A stretch of DNA of 54,942 nucleotides, taken from assembly GCA_003339415.1 (NCBI GenBank), contig PDHQ01000237.1:1-54942 (forward strand), in the 5' to 3' direction. A program made the position numbers and the translations under genes. Under the pieces are notes generated by a model that made no database searches, was not told the origin of the DNA, and saw only the letters and a list, made by a program, of their open reading frames with translations. Positions 12,676 through 24,800 of the stretch are shown in pieces (position 1 is the first letter of the stretch; each line of letters opens with the position of its first letter). This stretch comes from Ophiocordyceps camponoti-saundersi (nom. inval.) (Eukaryota > Ascomycota > Sordariomycetes > Hypocreales > Ophiocordycipitaceae).

Positions 12676-13345
12676 AAATATTATAAGACTTAAAAGAAGT
12701 TTATAAGATATAAACTAGACTTAAATTAGAGGCTAAATATATATAATATAATTTCGATATTAGATTTTAAGAAGAGTAGCTCCTTTAATAGTATTTCTAA
12801 GAAAGTAAGCTTAAGAAGTATAGGTAATCTTATAGTTACCTTATTAATAAACCGCTATAGCTTAAGGCTAGGATTACCTTATATATTTATAAAAAACTTC
12901 CTAAGTTTATTAGTATAGTATTTATATAACTTTAAACTAGATATATTAAACTTAATTTTTTTCTCTAAGCTTATAAGGTTCCTAAGGTAATTTTAAAACG
13001 CTACCTTTATAATAATAAAGATAAGATAATATTATATATTTTTCTTAACTATACTTTTACTTATAAAAATAAGCTATTTTTTAATACTAACTAGTAACTA
13101 ATATAGAACTAGCGTAACTTTACTAAAGCGCTTAATAATTTTTAATTTATAGCGAAACTTATATATTAGTTTTTTTCGCTTAAATAATTACGCTAATTTA
13201 ACCTTATAATATTACTTTACGAAAGTAAAATAAATAAAGAAGATAAGACTTTCGGCCTTATAATAGATATATAAAAATTACTTTATAGCGATAACTTTAT
13301 TATTTATCTTACTAGCCGCTTACTTAGCCTTAAAGCTAAATTATC
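12676..13345 (+). pseudogene. LINE-1 ORF2, 3' part (C-terminal region)
   Basis: Continuation of the LINE ORF2 frame after LTR-X. The block RHIKLNFFLQAHKVPKV near 12925-12985, followed by a degenerate Cys/His stretch (YLYNNKDKITLHIFLN), corresponds to the conserved fungal C-terminal pattern RTGHIGLN...CxCG...ETxxH. A long readable frame runs to about 13343, which I take as the end of ORF2. The match to the C-terminus expected for the 5' part supports one gene interrupted by LTR-X. Confidence 0.78.
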
Positions 13346-13467
13346 TTAACTATATATAAAGTATTAACTTAATTACGTAAAGCGCGGGACTAACCGCGCT
13401 TATTATAGCCGCGGCCTTAGCTATAGCTTTAACCTTAACTATAACTATAAGCGTAAATTAAAGCTAC

Positions 13468-13880
13468 TTACTCCTTTTTTACTAATAGCTTTTTCTCTTT
13501 ACTAAACGTAATATAATTACTAACTAATATTATAAAGTTTTTATTACTAAGTATATTATTAACTAAACTATCTTAAATAAGATTAGGGATCTCCTTATAA
13601 AAAGGCGGCGCGGTTATAATATAAGCGCTAATAATATCCTCCTTAGTAGTAAAGATAACCTTAATACTTAAAGTAAAAATAGTCTTAAGCTTAGTAAACT
13701 TATTAAACTTTAACTTAAACTTAATAAATACTAAAGCGGAAGCGGAATTAGTAATAAGAGGTAAAATATAAAAGATAGGAGAACGATTAGTAAGAGATAG
13801 GCTCCCTTATAAGCGCGCGTTATTTTTAGCAGCGCGGCGAATATAGTAAAGCTCCTTAGTTAACTACTTAAAAAAGTTAA
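13468..13880 (-). pseudogene. Antisense ORF trace in the LINE-1 3' region
   Basis: On the minus strand a frame of about 137 codons ending in TAA at 13468 shows almost no stops except at likely former Gln codons. It includes text such as LPLITNSASALVFIKFKLKF and TKEDIISAYIITAPPF. No family is recognised. A plus-strand trace in the matching region of LINE-2 (36237-36590) is also antisense to its LINE, but the two proteins show no convincing similarity by eye. It could be a captured gene or a nested relic. Confidence 0.35.
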
Positions 13881-14631
13881 TTACTTATATATAAAAAATA
13901 CGCTATTTTTATATCTAAGCTAATATAGTAATAATAAATTAATTAACGCTAATTAGACTCTTAGTCGCCTTAATAATAAGGTTCTCCTTAATAATAAAAG
14001 GCTATAAGCTTTAAAATAGTATATAGCTAGCGGCCGCTTATATAACTTAATTAGCGTAAGTACTATTATAACGCGCAATAGCGCGTATCTCTTTTACGCG
14101 CTAAATTATATTTTTCTATTACGCTTATTAATATAAAACTTACTATAAATTTAATATAACCTTAATATTACTTATTATTTAAGCGTTATAATTAAAGCTT
14201 AGCTAATAAGTAACCTTAACTATAGCGTAAATAGCTTTAGCTATAATAAGATTATTAATTAGCTAATACTTAATATAATTATTCGTATATTTAATATAGG
14301 CCGCGCTTAGATAATTTACCTTAGTTATTAGTAAATATAGATATATACTAAGGCTAAGTACTTATTTTTTTATACTTAATAAAAATCCTTAAAGCTAATA
14401 AGCGTACTAATATACCCCGCGTAAGATACCGCTTAAGGAAAGTTAGGTTTAGCGGGTATTCTACTCTAGCACGGGTTAGCTACGGACTAATTACGCGCGC
14501 TAAGAATTACTTATATAGTTAAAATTACTAAAAAAATAATAAAATAATAATAGCCCGCTTATATTAGTAAGAGTAACCCCCCCCTCCTTATATACTCTTA
14601 AGCTTTAAGTTACTAATTTATAAAAACTAAT

Positions 14632-14665
14632 TTCCTAATTAGGAAAGCTTCCTAATTAGGAAAGC
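14632..14665. repeat. Perfect 17-bp tandem duplication of a palindrome
   Basis: TTCCTAATTAGGAAAGC occurs twice in direct succession. TTCCTAATTAGGAA is a perfect 14-bp palindrome, so the pair could form two hairpins or a cruciform. No mutations separate the two units, which suggests a recent duplication or a constrained site. Confidence 0.85.
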
Positions 14666-14944
14666 TTAAAAAAGGGGTATATACCTAAGTATATATTATA
14701 CGTAAAAGAGGTATATAGCTATATACTTAAAAGTTAAGTTATATATACTTAGAAGCCGGGGAGGTATATATTAGTATATATAAGTAATACTTACCGCCGC
14801 TACTATTATCTTTTCCTTATCTTATCTATCTTTTCTTATCTTTCCTTATATTATATAGTATTACCGTAACCGACGGTTACTTTCTTTATACGCGTAAAGC
14901 GCCTAGCCTGGCCCCGAGCCGGACGCGGTTCTACTATATAGCGG

Positions 14945-15045
14945 GGGGTTTTACCTCTTTTAGGAGGGTTTTTCCTACTTAACTTATTACCGAGGTTCTA
15001 GCAGCTACCTTTATAGCCTCTAGAGTATTATAATAATAATAATAA
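14945..15045 (+). repeat. LINE-1 3' domain and ATA-repeat tail
   Basis: Begins GGGGTTTT, contains GGTTTTTCC, has complementary GAGG (from 14992) and CCTC (to 15020) arms around an AT-rich middle, and ends in AGAGTATT followed by an ATA/TAA run that abuts the right TSD. Related domains end LINE-2, both SINEs and the relic at 18114-18210. In stringent-type LINEs this is the part of the RNA that the reverse transcriptase recognises; that role is inferred here. Confidence 0.75.
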
Positions 15046-15059
15046 TAAAGTATTCCTAA
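15046..15059 (+). repeat. LINE-1 target-site duplication, right copy
   Basis: TAAAGTATTCCTAA, identical to 1927-1940. Gypsy-1 minus-strand coding continues from here to the right. Confidence 0.9.
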
Positions 15060-17150
15060 AAAACCTTAAGTTTAGTTTAGGAGAGAGGGTAAATAGGACC
15101 TTAAAGAGGTATAGCGTTATTAACTAAGTTAATAGCGTAAATAGTATTTTTCTTATTTAAAAAGATCGATATTTTTAACTTAGAAAATATATTTTTAAAT
15201 CTAGCGAAAGTTAGTAGTAATTTAACTTTTAATATTAGAAATAGCTTTAAGTTTTCCTTATCTATAAAAGAGGGAGGTATTAAGTTTAATATAACTTAAA
15301 AAATATAAAGGTATTATTTTACCTTTTATATAAATTCTTCTATATTAAGGAGGTAAGCTTATAGTAATTAAGATAACTTATATTATTATTTATAAATATT
15401 AAGGGATAGATTAATTTATTCGGCTATTAAAGTAAATATTCCTAAAATAATAAAGTTATTATTTATTATTATACTAAGAATATTAAGGTAATAATAAACT
15501 AGCGTCTTTTCGGTATTATTTATATTATAAAATATAACTAATATTTCTTAAAGCTTATTAATTAATATATATCTACTAATTCCTATTATAAGAAGTAAAA
15601 AATTATTATTTAAAAATAATAATAAGTATTACCTTATAAAAGAAAAGTTAATAAAATTAATTTTGCTATAAGTATTAAATTTTATATATATTAAAAAGGG
15701 GGTAAGTCCTATTTAGAAAGTATTAGAAATCTTAAAAGTTTCTTTTATTAAAAATATTAGTAAAGGGACTTTTATATTAACGTTTTTAAGTTTTTTAGAC
15801 TTTTCTTTAATAAACTAGCTTAGGTTTATTTAGATTTTATAGCCTTTACTTTCTCCGGGTACTTAAACTAATAATTAGATTCCTTATAGCTTTTCTTTTT
15901 ATAATAGAAGCAGTTTTAAATATTTTACTTTTAGTTTAATAAGTTTAATTTGCCTTTATTTTCTCCGAAGCAATAATTACTACCTTATTAGTAATAAGGT
16001 TTAGAAGACTTATTATAATAATAATAACTTATATTAAAGTTAGTTTATTAGCGTTTTATTAAGTTATTATTATAATATTAGTATAATTTACTTAGACCGG
16101 AATCTTAGATTTATTATACTAAAGAGACTATTTCTTAATAGTTAAGGGTATTTAGTTAATATTATTTTAAGATCTTAGTATATAGCTAAGGAAATAATTA
16201 GGAAAAATAATTTAAAAAAAGTTCCTTAAAAAGATAAATATAGAAATTATAAGGAGTTTAATTATCTCGTTACTTAGTATTTTATAAAGTAACCGCTATT
16301 ATTACTATTTAGTTTCTAAGATTTTTTAAAAAGTTATATAATTATTTTTTAAATATAAGCTAGTTACTTATAAGTTAAGCTTATTCTTCGGTTAATAAGC
16401 TATATTTATAAGATTTTTAATATATATAAAAATCTAAGTATATATTATATAAAGTTTTACAAATCTTATTATTAATTTTATAATACCTTTTAAGCGCTAT
16501 AAGAAAAGCGTTTTTTAAGTCTTTAAGCTAATCTTAATATTTCTAAGTTATAAGATATTTTTCTAATTTAATAATATTTAAAAGTTTAATATTTTTATTT
16601 TAGCTAAAGTTTAATATTAATAAGTAGCGCTTATACTAGGAACTTATAGCTAAATTAGCGGGGTTTTTTTTAAAATAAGAATATTCTAAGGATTATTAAT
16701 TCCTCGTTCTCGGAGAAAGTTAGTAATAAAATTCTAAAATATCTCTTCCTAAGGAGTAAGACTATATTAAGCGGCCTCTAAAGTTCTAATAAGGGGAGCC
16801 GTTTCTACGTAAGCTAGGCAGTTTAAAAAGAGAGTAAAGGAGATATCTAAGAAATAGTCCTCTACTTATAGAGGTTAGTTTTAAAAGTAAGTCGTATAAG
16901 ATATAATAAAGCGTATAAGAATTAATACTTAGTTAAAAATAATAAATCTAAGCTAAGAATAAGTATTTTTTAAAGAAGAATTAAAGTTATAAAAGAATCT
17001 TATATAAAATATATTAAGGAAAAGAGATAGCGATAATTAAAATAGAAAAAATAAAAAGGAGTATATAAGTATAAATTATAAAGATTTATTTTAAGAATTA
17101 TATTAAGAGTAAAGCTACTTCTTATTAAATTATAATATTAGAAACTATTA
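15060..17150 (-). pseudogene. Gypsy-1 gag and protease relic, right part
   Basis: Upstream half of the Gypsy-1 polyprotein, minus strand. Next to LINE-1 the text PIYPLSQTKLKVF reads straight across the empty site into the RT N-terminus, matching the conserved Gypsy block before RT. A CCHC zinc knuckle (CFYCKKKGHKESNC with RIP Tyr replacements) lies at about 15870-15912 and marks the end of gag. Gag text continues to about 17100, for example NCLAYVETAPLIRTLEAA near 16740-16820. The protease lies between but was not pinned to a catalytic residue. The 5' LTR was not identified because its partner is outside the window. Confidence 0.8.
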
Positions 17151-17700
17151 TAAACTATATATAAGGAGATTATAACTTAGGAGTAAACTCTTTATAATAT
17201 AAACTATAGTTTTTAAAGTCTTATCTAAGGTTTTAATATAGTTTAAGAACTTACTTTCTATATTTAACTACTTTATTATAACCGGAAGTATATTATATAT
17301 TTTTTAGCTAGTTTCGGTATTAAGTTATAATAGCTTTATAATACTTATATAACCTTATAATTATTTTTTATATATAGTTATTTTATAACTTTATTATATT
17401 CGCTTACTTTTTAATATTTATATTAAGCTTTTATATAATTATAATAACTAGCTAATTAAAAGCTTATATAGTTTATTAGCTTTATATATAGTTATATAAT
17501 ATAATATTACTTATTTTATTATTTTTAATATAAAACCTTATAATTAGTTAATTAAGCTATATATATAATATAAAAAAAGTTATAAGGCTTTTTATAAGTA
17601 ATTTTAAGTATTATAATATTATTATTTTATTAATATATAACTATATAACTTTTATTACTTTCCTTTTATTTTAAAAGTTAAAAGGAAAAGTTAAGAGAGG
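17151..17700. other. AT-rich stretch upstream of Gypsy-1 gag
   Basis: Strongly AT-rich, with many short TATATA and TTATAA runs. It is probably the Gypsy-1 5' leader or LTR (minus orientation), but without the partner LTR this cannot be shown. I see no coding trace in it. Confidence 0.3.
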
Positions 17701-17790
17701 GGGTTAGAAGTATACTTTTTTCTAAAAATAATAAAAAAAAAAGAAAAAGAAAAAAAAGTAAAAAAGAAAAAAAATATAGCCTCCCCCCTT
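17701..17790 (+). repeat. Polypurine tract followed by a C-run
   Basis: About 60 bases of nearly pure A/G (AAAAAGAAAAAGAAAAAAAAG-type text, 17725-17775), then CCTCCCCCC. Strand asymmetry of this kind is frequent at retroelement leaders or polypurine tracts. I cannot assign it to a specific element. Confidence 0.4.
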
Positions 17791-17880
17791 TAATTACTAA
17801 TAAATAATAAAGCGGCTACCTTATTATTTTACCTTACCCCTTTTTAGACTTTCTTTCCTTCGCCCCGCGCTATTATTTTA

Positions 17881-17942
17881 TACCGCCCCGCACCGCCTTA
17901 TACCGCCTTATACCGCCCCGCGCTACGCTATACCGCCCCGCC
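17881..17942 (+). repeat. GC-rich minisatellite (TACCGCC(CCGC))
   Basis: Five to six imperfect units built on TACCGCC with or without CCGC, within about 62 bases. It is one of the few GC-rich islands in the window and is free of CpA except for one CACC. It may be a SINE head or element leader that kept CpG because RIP targets CpA. Confidence 0.6.
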
Positions 17943-18113
17943 TCTTCCGACTTATATTTTACGGATTTTCCTTTCTCCGTACTCCCCTCCTTACTTTACT
18001 TTCTTATATTATCTAAAAATACCCTTAGGTAATAAGCTTATTATATTATATTACCGCTAGCTATTATTATATTTTTATATAAGTATATAGTAAGCTTTTC
18101 TTTTTATAATTAA

Positions 18114-18210
18114 GGGGTTTTACTTTATTTTAGGGGATTTTTCCTACTTATTATATTATAAAAGCTTTAAATATTATAAAAGCCCCTAGTATATAAATAA
18201 TAATAATAAT
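18114..18210 (+). repeat. LINE/SINE-type 3' domain relic
   Basis: GGGGTTTT, AGGGGATTTTTCC, an AT-rich middle, then CCCCTAGTATATA and an ATA/TAA tail, matching the LINE-1 3' domain in order and spacing. The body to its left is short and unassigned (a TSD such as TTCTTATATTAT near 18002 would give an insert of about 200 bp). It sits exactly where the LTR-X LTR end is expected in the neighbouring relic, so it is probably a truncated LINE or SINE copy inserted there. Confidence 0.6.
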
Positions 18211-20322
18211 ATTCCTTATATTAGTAACTTTTTCTTTTTTAAGAAGAGTTATTTTTTTAGTTTAAAATATATTAATTTATTTCTTTTTTTATATTATAAA
18301 ACCTTAAATATAGATATTAAAGGTATTAATATTAATTAAGCGTTTTAGCGCTTTATTAAAGTCCTTTTTTATTATTATATTTATTAAATTATTTTATTTA
18401 TAAATCTATTTAATTTTTTTAATTTTTTAGTTTTTATATAATTCTCTTATAAATATAATATTAATTATAAGTTTTTTTTTATAATCTTAAGTTTAATAAG
18501 GTATTTATATAATAAATATAAGTTAGTATAAATAATAGTTTAAATTATACTTAATCTAAGTTTAGATTAAATTTTTATTAATATTAACTTAATTAATATA
18601 TTAATATTAAAACTAGCTAATATATTATATATTTTTAAGGCGAGTATTAATTAGGTTACTTTTTTATACTTAGTTAAACTTTAATAGATAATATTCCTAA
18701 AGAGAGTAAACTTATCCTTCCCTTTTATTTCTTATCTAAGTATAATAATATACCTAATTTATAAAGAAAAGTTAGTATTATTAGTAAAAAAACTATTAAT
18801 AAAAATATATAACTTTATATTATTTAGTAATATAAGGATAAATTATAGTTTATAGTTTTAATTTTCCTATTATTATTAGAATTATTTATTTAGCTATTTA
18901 TAGTTTTTCTTTTCTAAAAATAGGCGCTAGGCGGTAATAGAAAGATTATACGCGGCCTTTAGTTAATAAATTAAAATAATATATATACCCTTAGTATATT
19001 ATTTAAGGTATTATTATATAAAATCTAAGGTAGAATAGTTAATAAAGTAAATCTTAATAGCTTAGTCTTTTTATTAGAGATAAATCGAAGTTAAGTAGAT
19101 ATTAATTTAGGATTTATTAAAATCCGCGGTATCCCTAGTCCTAAGTATTACTTTAAGCTTAGTACGGAACTTTATAGTAATTATTTATTTATCCTATATT
19201 TAAAAGCCTTAGTATTAAATATTAAAATATTATTAGTTTTTAAGCTAATAATATTAAAATAAAAGTAATCTTTATACTTAATAAGGAGATAAGAATTAAA
19301 TATTAATATTTATATTTATAATTACTAAAAATAATAATTTTAGTAAATATAAAACTAATAAACTTTAGCTTCCGCGATTTTATATTAAGGCTTAATAACG
19401 CGGATAATAATATTATTAAAATATTAGTATTTTATTTTTACTAGTAAAATAATAATAATAATATACTTAAGATTAAAGCGAGATTATAGGTATATTTATA
19501 TAATATCTTATAAAATAAGCTTAAATTTAGCTTTAAGTCTAGTAAAGGTAAAAGCTAATATAAATCGCTAACTAATACGCTAAATTATTAAAAACTAAGT
19601 AAAGATAATATCCTTACCCTTATTATTATAGCTTATAATAATAAAATATAATTTCTTATATAAGTAATCTATTCTAATCTTTTTAATTTTATAGATTATT
19701 TAAATATAGAATCTATATATCTTATAATATTTCTTAAGGTTATATTTTTTAAAAGAGAAGATACCCCGGCTAATAAAGTTATTAATCTCTTAAGTATTTA
19801 AAACTTTAAAAAGTTAGCTAAAGGTATAATCTTTTCTTCGGAATATAGCTAAAGCGAGAGTGTAAGATTATCTTTCTCCTTTTATATTATAAATATATTA
19901 TTAAAAAATAAGTTTTAAGGAATATATATAGTAATTTTTAAACAGGTATAGTTTAAAGAGAAAAAAGAATTAGTTTAGCTTTTAAAGAATTTTAAGCTAA
20001 ATTTATCTTAAGGCTTTTATATAAAAATAAAAAAATAGCTAAATATATATTAAATAAAAAGTTTATAATTTAGAAAAAAAGTTAATAATAATATTATAAC
20101 TAGTAATTATAAATAAAATATATAAGCTAGTTTATTTATTAAGTTTTTTTTATATAAAAACTTAATTATTAATAAGTAATTTTAAAATATTAAATATATT
20201 AAGCTTATTTTATATAAATAAAGTATTATAAATTATTTATTAAGTATAATATTTTTATAATTTATTATAGCTTTTTAGATAATAATAGCGCGTTTAAAAG
20301 TAAAAAAAGTTAGGGTAAAAAC
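18211..20322 (+). mobile_element. Degraded second copy of the LTR-X interior
   Basis: Co-linear with about 6700-8850 of LTR-X: the start TATTAGTAACTTTTTC matches TACCGGTAACTCTTTC, and similarity continues through the gag-position ORF and the 36-bp repeat region (one unit here). It is more AT-rich than LTR-X and therefore has more RIP damage. The 5' LTR is missing or replaced by the 3' domain at 18114-18210. Similarity stops at about 20322, where repeat R3 begins. Confidence 0.75.
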
Positions 20323-20324
20323 TT

Positions 20325-21102
20325 TTATATATTTTATAAATTCCGCACTTATAGCGATATAAATACGGACTTTTTATTTTTATATTATAAGCAGACTCCG
20401 CTCTCTTTATTACTTAATAGTAATAGTAAGCCGCGTTTAGAGCGATTTTAAAAAGGAGGGCGATATTATATAAGTTAATTATAACTATAAAAATTTTTTA
20501 CTTTAAAGATAGCTTTACTTTAAATTATAATAATCTTAAACTTAAAAGTTTATTATATTTATTACCTTATTAAAAGCTAAGGTAAATATTAGTAAGATTA
20601 TTTTAAAAAATATTTTTATTTTTATATAGGTAATTATTAAATAAGTAACGGAGTCCGAGAGGGTTTAAAAAGGCGCCCCCCTTACTCTAACTTTATCGGT
20701 TAATAATATCTTTAGCTAATATAGCTATAATTTCCTCTTTTTTCTATAATTATAAGGGGAGCGGAACTCTTTTAATATAGCTATAATTATAGCTAAAATA
20801 TTAAAAAAAACTATTAAAAAGTAAATTTTTAGGTAATATAATTAATAGCTTATAATTTATTTTAACTTTATTACTATTTTATTTTAAACTTTAAGCTTTA
20901 AAATAATTATAATAAATATTAATTATAAACTTTATAAGTAAAGCTAAGCTTTAATAATAAAGAAATTACTTAGCGGTAATATTATAATAATAATTTAAAT
21001 TATTATTTATAAGCTTTAATTTAATTTAAAATAGCTTTATATTACTTATAAAAAAAGATATACTTAATTAGCGGAGGTTATACTTTTATTATAAAAAGGG
21101 TA
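20325..21102 (+). repeat. Repeat R3, copy 1, left part
   Basis: About 780 bp that match, in reverse complement, 27490-28300. Matching text includes a shared start ATATATT(C/T)TATAAAT and AACGGAGTCCG near 20645. The copy is cut at 21102 by Gypsy-2 and continues at 52425. No coding domain recognised. Confidence 0.8.
21098..21102 (+). repeat. Gypsy-2 target-site duplication, left
   Basis: GGGTA; the right copy at 52420-52424 is AGGTA. One transition differs. R3 sequence reads across the pair when compared with the uninterrupted copy at 27490-27530. Confidence 0.75.
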
Positions 21103-21696
21103 TAATATAGGACATATAATAACACCCCTATAAATCGCCTAACCTTTTATAATATTTTACTAAGATTTCCCTCCTTAGGATTTTACTTATATTTCCCTTA
21201 GAAACTTTATTACCTTTACGCTTAAAAAATCCTAGTAATTTCCTCTTAGGATTTCTCTATAATAACTCTTAGGATTTTATTAAAATTTCCTATTAAATTT
21301 AATATTAAAATATACTTTTAGAAATCTTTAGATTTTACTAAAAAATCCGTATATACTAAGAAATTACTATATATTAAGAAAGCTTTATTTTACTAATATA
21401 TACGGAAATTACCGTAAAGTCCCTTTAAGTAAATATTTTTAAAATTATATTAGGAAATCTTCTTTAAGCTTTTAGCTATATAATTAGCTTAGTATTTTTT
21501 TTAATAATAATTTAAATTCTTTTATAATTATTATTTTAATTTTTAAAAAACTTTTACTTATATTTATATTTTTTATAATAGCTATTCTATAATTTTATAA
21601 TTAGTAGCTAGCTTATCTTCCTTTTTTATATATTATATTTAGTAGCTAGCTTAATATATACGCTTATTAGAAGATTATATATATAAATATATATTA
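21103..21696 (+). repeat. Gypsy-2 5' LTR (594 bp)
   Basis: Starts TAATATAGGA and ends TATATTA (RIP forms of TG...CA). It contains a run of near-repeats of the text AGGATTT...AGATTTCC. It is uninterrupted and therefore serves as the empty-site reference for the LARD insertion (ACTAA at about 21397) and the SINE-1 insertion (near 21640) in the 3' LTR. Confidence 0.9.
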
Positions 21697-21849
21697 ACTA
21701 GTAATAATTTTATCTTTTACTAATATATAGATTTTTAGCTATTAAGGTAATAAGTTAAACTTAAAAAATTTTTACTAATAAAATTTTATAAATATAAATC
21801 TTTAGCTTAGAAAAAAGCTTTATTATATTTATTATTTTACTTTAGCTAT

Positions 21850-24800
21850 ATATTATTTTTTTACCCCTAAACTTTTAAAGGTAATTAAAGAAAAAGTTAT
21901 AGCTAGGAAAGAAAAAGCTTATATTTTTAATATTTATAAAAAAGTAAAAAAACCTTACTTTTTTAAAAATAAATTTCTTTTTTTATAATATAAAGAAATA
22001 AAGCTAGTTAAAAAATACTTATTATATTAAGATAATTTTTAAAAAACTAAGTTATTAGCTATAATTAATTATTTCTTAATTAATCTAAATATAATTATAA
22101 ACTATAATTAATTATTTAAATAAGTAAATTAATTAAAATATATATTAAATAATATCCCTTACTTACTTAGAATTTCCTTAAAAAACTAGCTACCTTTTAT
22201 TTAAAAATACTTTTAAATTATAAGTAATACTAAAAGTAAAAGTAAGTAACCCGCCTTATAAGAAAAAGATAATAAAAATACTAAGCTCTTTTTTTAAGAA
22301 AAAGGTAAAGAAAAGACCGAGTCCTTTTTACTAGATAAAGGTAAGAAAACCTCTACGCTATAAAAATCCTCTCTAAAAGAAGAACTTTCTACCTTAAAGA
22401 AAAATATTTTAGGGAAGTAATATTTTCTAAATCCTCTTATAATATCGTTTAATTCTAGAAAACCTCCTTTACTTTCCTTAAAAAAGGAAAAATTAGTATA
22501 GATAATTAATAAGGTATTTTACGCTTATAATATTATACTTTAAAACTTAGATTACCTTAGATATATTAACTTAAATAATAATTTACGATTATATAATTAA
22601 TTAAACTTATAAAAATTATCTAAATAATAAGTTTAGCTATAAGCTAAAAATATTAAATAGTTTAAATTAGCTAATATTTTTAATATTACCTTTAATTAAA
22701 TTAAAAAAACTAATAAAATTATTATTTATTAGAGTATTAACTAATTAATAAACGCTTTAAAATAAGTTATAGCTTAAAGTAAAGATTATATAAATAAACT
22801 TATATAATTTATTCCCTTTTTTCTTAAAAATTATATTATAGAATAATATTCCGGAGATTTAAATTTATAAATTAAATTAAAACTTACTTTTCCTAATTTT
22901 AGAATTTAAAGATAAGTAAAAGTTTTATAGAAAAAGTTTATTATCTAACGTAATATTACTACTCTTATTATATAAAAATAAAGCTTTATATTTTAAAATA
23001 TACTTATTAGAAAAAATTTCTAATTTTAAATATTAAAAATAAAAAGAGTAGCTTAGGTAGCTTTTTATCTTAAATAATTTATATTAATAATAATCTTTTC
23101 CTAACTTAATATTTTTTTAGGAAACTTTCTAATAGCTAACTAGCGAAAATACCTTAAATAATTAAATATATAAATATAAATAACTTATTTTAAATCTCTA
23201 AACTAAGCTAATTAAAAAAACTTAAGGTATTTTTTAAAATAATATTACTTAATATATAGCTTTAAGTAAATTACCTTAATAAGAATATAAAATAAATAAT
23301 TCTAAGGAGAAATCCTTATAAAATCTAAACTACTAACTAGAATATAAACTAAATAATTCCTTTTAAAAGCTAACGGATAATATTTAGAAACCTTTTAATA
23401 AAAATATTAAGTTTAAAATAAAGATAAAATAGCCTTTTCTTAAGAAAAACGGAGAAAGCTCGAAAAGTAATCTTATTTCTATTAACCTAACTTATAAACT
23501 TATAAATTAAAACTCTAATATAGATAGAGTCTTTACTATCTTTTCGGAAATATATAATATTATCCTTAATATTTTAAAATAGCCCTTAGAAAGCGAAGAT
23601 AACTTTTTTAAGATATCTAAGGATAAATAACTAGCTAATAACTTATATTATCTTATTTTAGATCTTAAAAAATATAAAATAAAACCTCTTAATATTATTA
23701 AAAACTTTTTTCCTAAAAACTTTCCTATTATTAAAGCTATTTTATAAATAATTAATTTCCTTTTAAAATAAATTTCCTATTTCTCCTATATAAAAATTTT
23801 AATATTTAGTAAAAATAAACTTTCTAATATTATAGAAATATATATTAATATTAAAATAAATAAATCTCTTATTAGGAAAAATATACTTAATAAGTTTAAT
23901 AATATTAATTATAATTTAATAATAATTTAAAGCTTAAATAATATCGGATTAGCCTTAACTTATAGTTAAGCTACCTTTACTTTATATATTATTAGTAAAA
24001 TTAATAGTAAGTTTTACCTTAATAAGTTTAAAGCTAGCACTTAAGTTATTAAGTATTTTCTTATTAAAGTTTTATTAAGATAAAAGTTCTTAATTTTTTA
24101 TAAAATTAAAATCCTTAACTCTTAATAAAAGCTTTAGATTTAATTTTACGGAGGAATATATATTAAATACTATTTTACTTATAAAGGACTAGCTATTCGT
24201 AAACGTATAATAGCTATTTTAATAATAATAATCCCTCCTTTTTTAATAAGTATAATTCTAATATTAATTAAAAATCCTCTTAAAAATCGTAACTTTATTT
24301 TCTTTCCTAATTTTTATTTTCTTTTTAGTTTAATTATTTATAATTATTTTTATTTAACTATTTTTAACTTAAGTAATAAGCTAATCTCTTTTAAATAAAA
24401 AGAAAAAGTTAATATTATATTAAATCTTAATAATTAATTCTTTTTTATAATCTCTTAATAAATTACTAAAAAGGACTTTTTAGATAACCCTAATAAGCGT
24501 TTAATACTAAACTTTTTTTTAAATTAGATAATATTATTTAATAAAATTAATACTAACTTACTTTTTATTAATATTTTAGATCTAAGTTAATTATATTAAT
24601 TAAGTATCCCTAAAATACCCGATATCTTAGAAATTAAGGGAGAGTATAGCGTTAAAATTTATACTTTTAATTCTTAATTATTCGAAAAGGTAAAATAGCT
24701 ATATAATTCCCTTTTAAAATTATAAAAAAATACTAAACTAATTAATTTACTTTTAGAATATTATTTAAAAATCCCCCTTATTAATAATTAATATAAGAAA

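Larger units (their letters stand above)
13346..14944 (+). other. LINE-1 long 3' region
   Basis: About 1.6 kb between the apparent end of ORF2 and the 3' domain, which is unusually long for a LINE 3' UTR. It contains a minus-strand coding trace (13468-13880), a GC-rich patch near 14400-14500, a short C-run at 14577-14585, a palindromic tandem repeat at 14632-14665 and a TCTT-rich tract near 14810-14845. Part of it may be an independent insertion whose ends I cannot see. Confidence 0.45.
1941..15045 (+). mobile_element. LINE-1: Tad-like non-LTR retrotransposon, split by LTR-X
   Basis: The element lies between 14-bp direct repeats in Gypsy-1. Removing LTR-X and its TSD (6286-12675) leaves about 6.7 kb, a normal length for a Tad-clade LINE. 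In order it holds a 5' region, ORF1 with zinc knuckles, ORF2 with reverse transcriptase and the conserved fungal C-terminal region, a long 3' region, and a 3' end with an ATA-repeat tail. All coding frames carry many RIP stops. The 5' end is inferred from the TSD; the endonuclease domain was not resolved. Confidence 0.88.

Noticed and set aside
15600..16010. Plus-strand ORF in the Gypsy-1 gag region
   Set aside because: It reads openly on the plus strand, but the minus strand holds the zinc knuckle and joins in frame with the RT relic, so the plus frame is a shadow.
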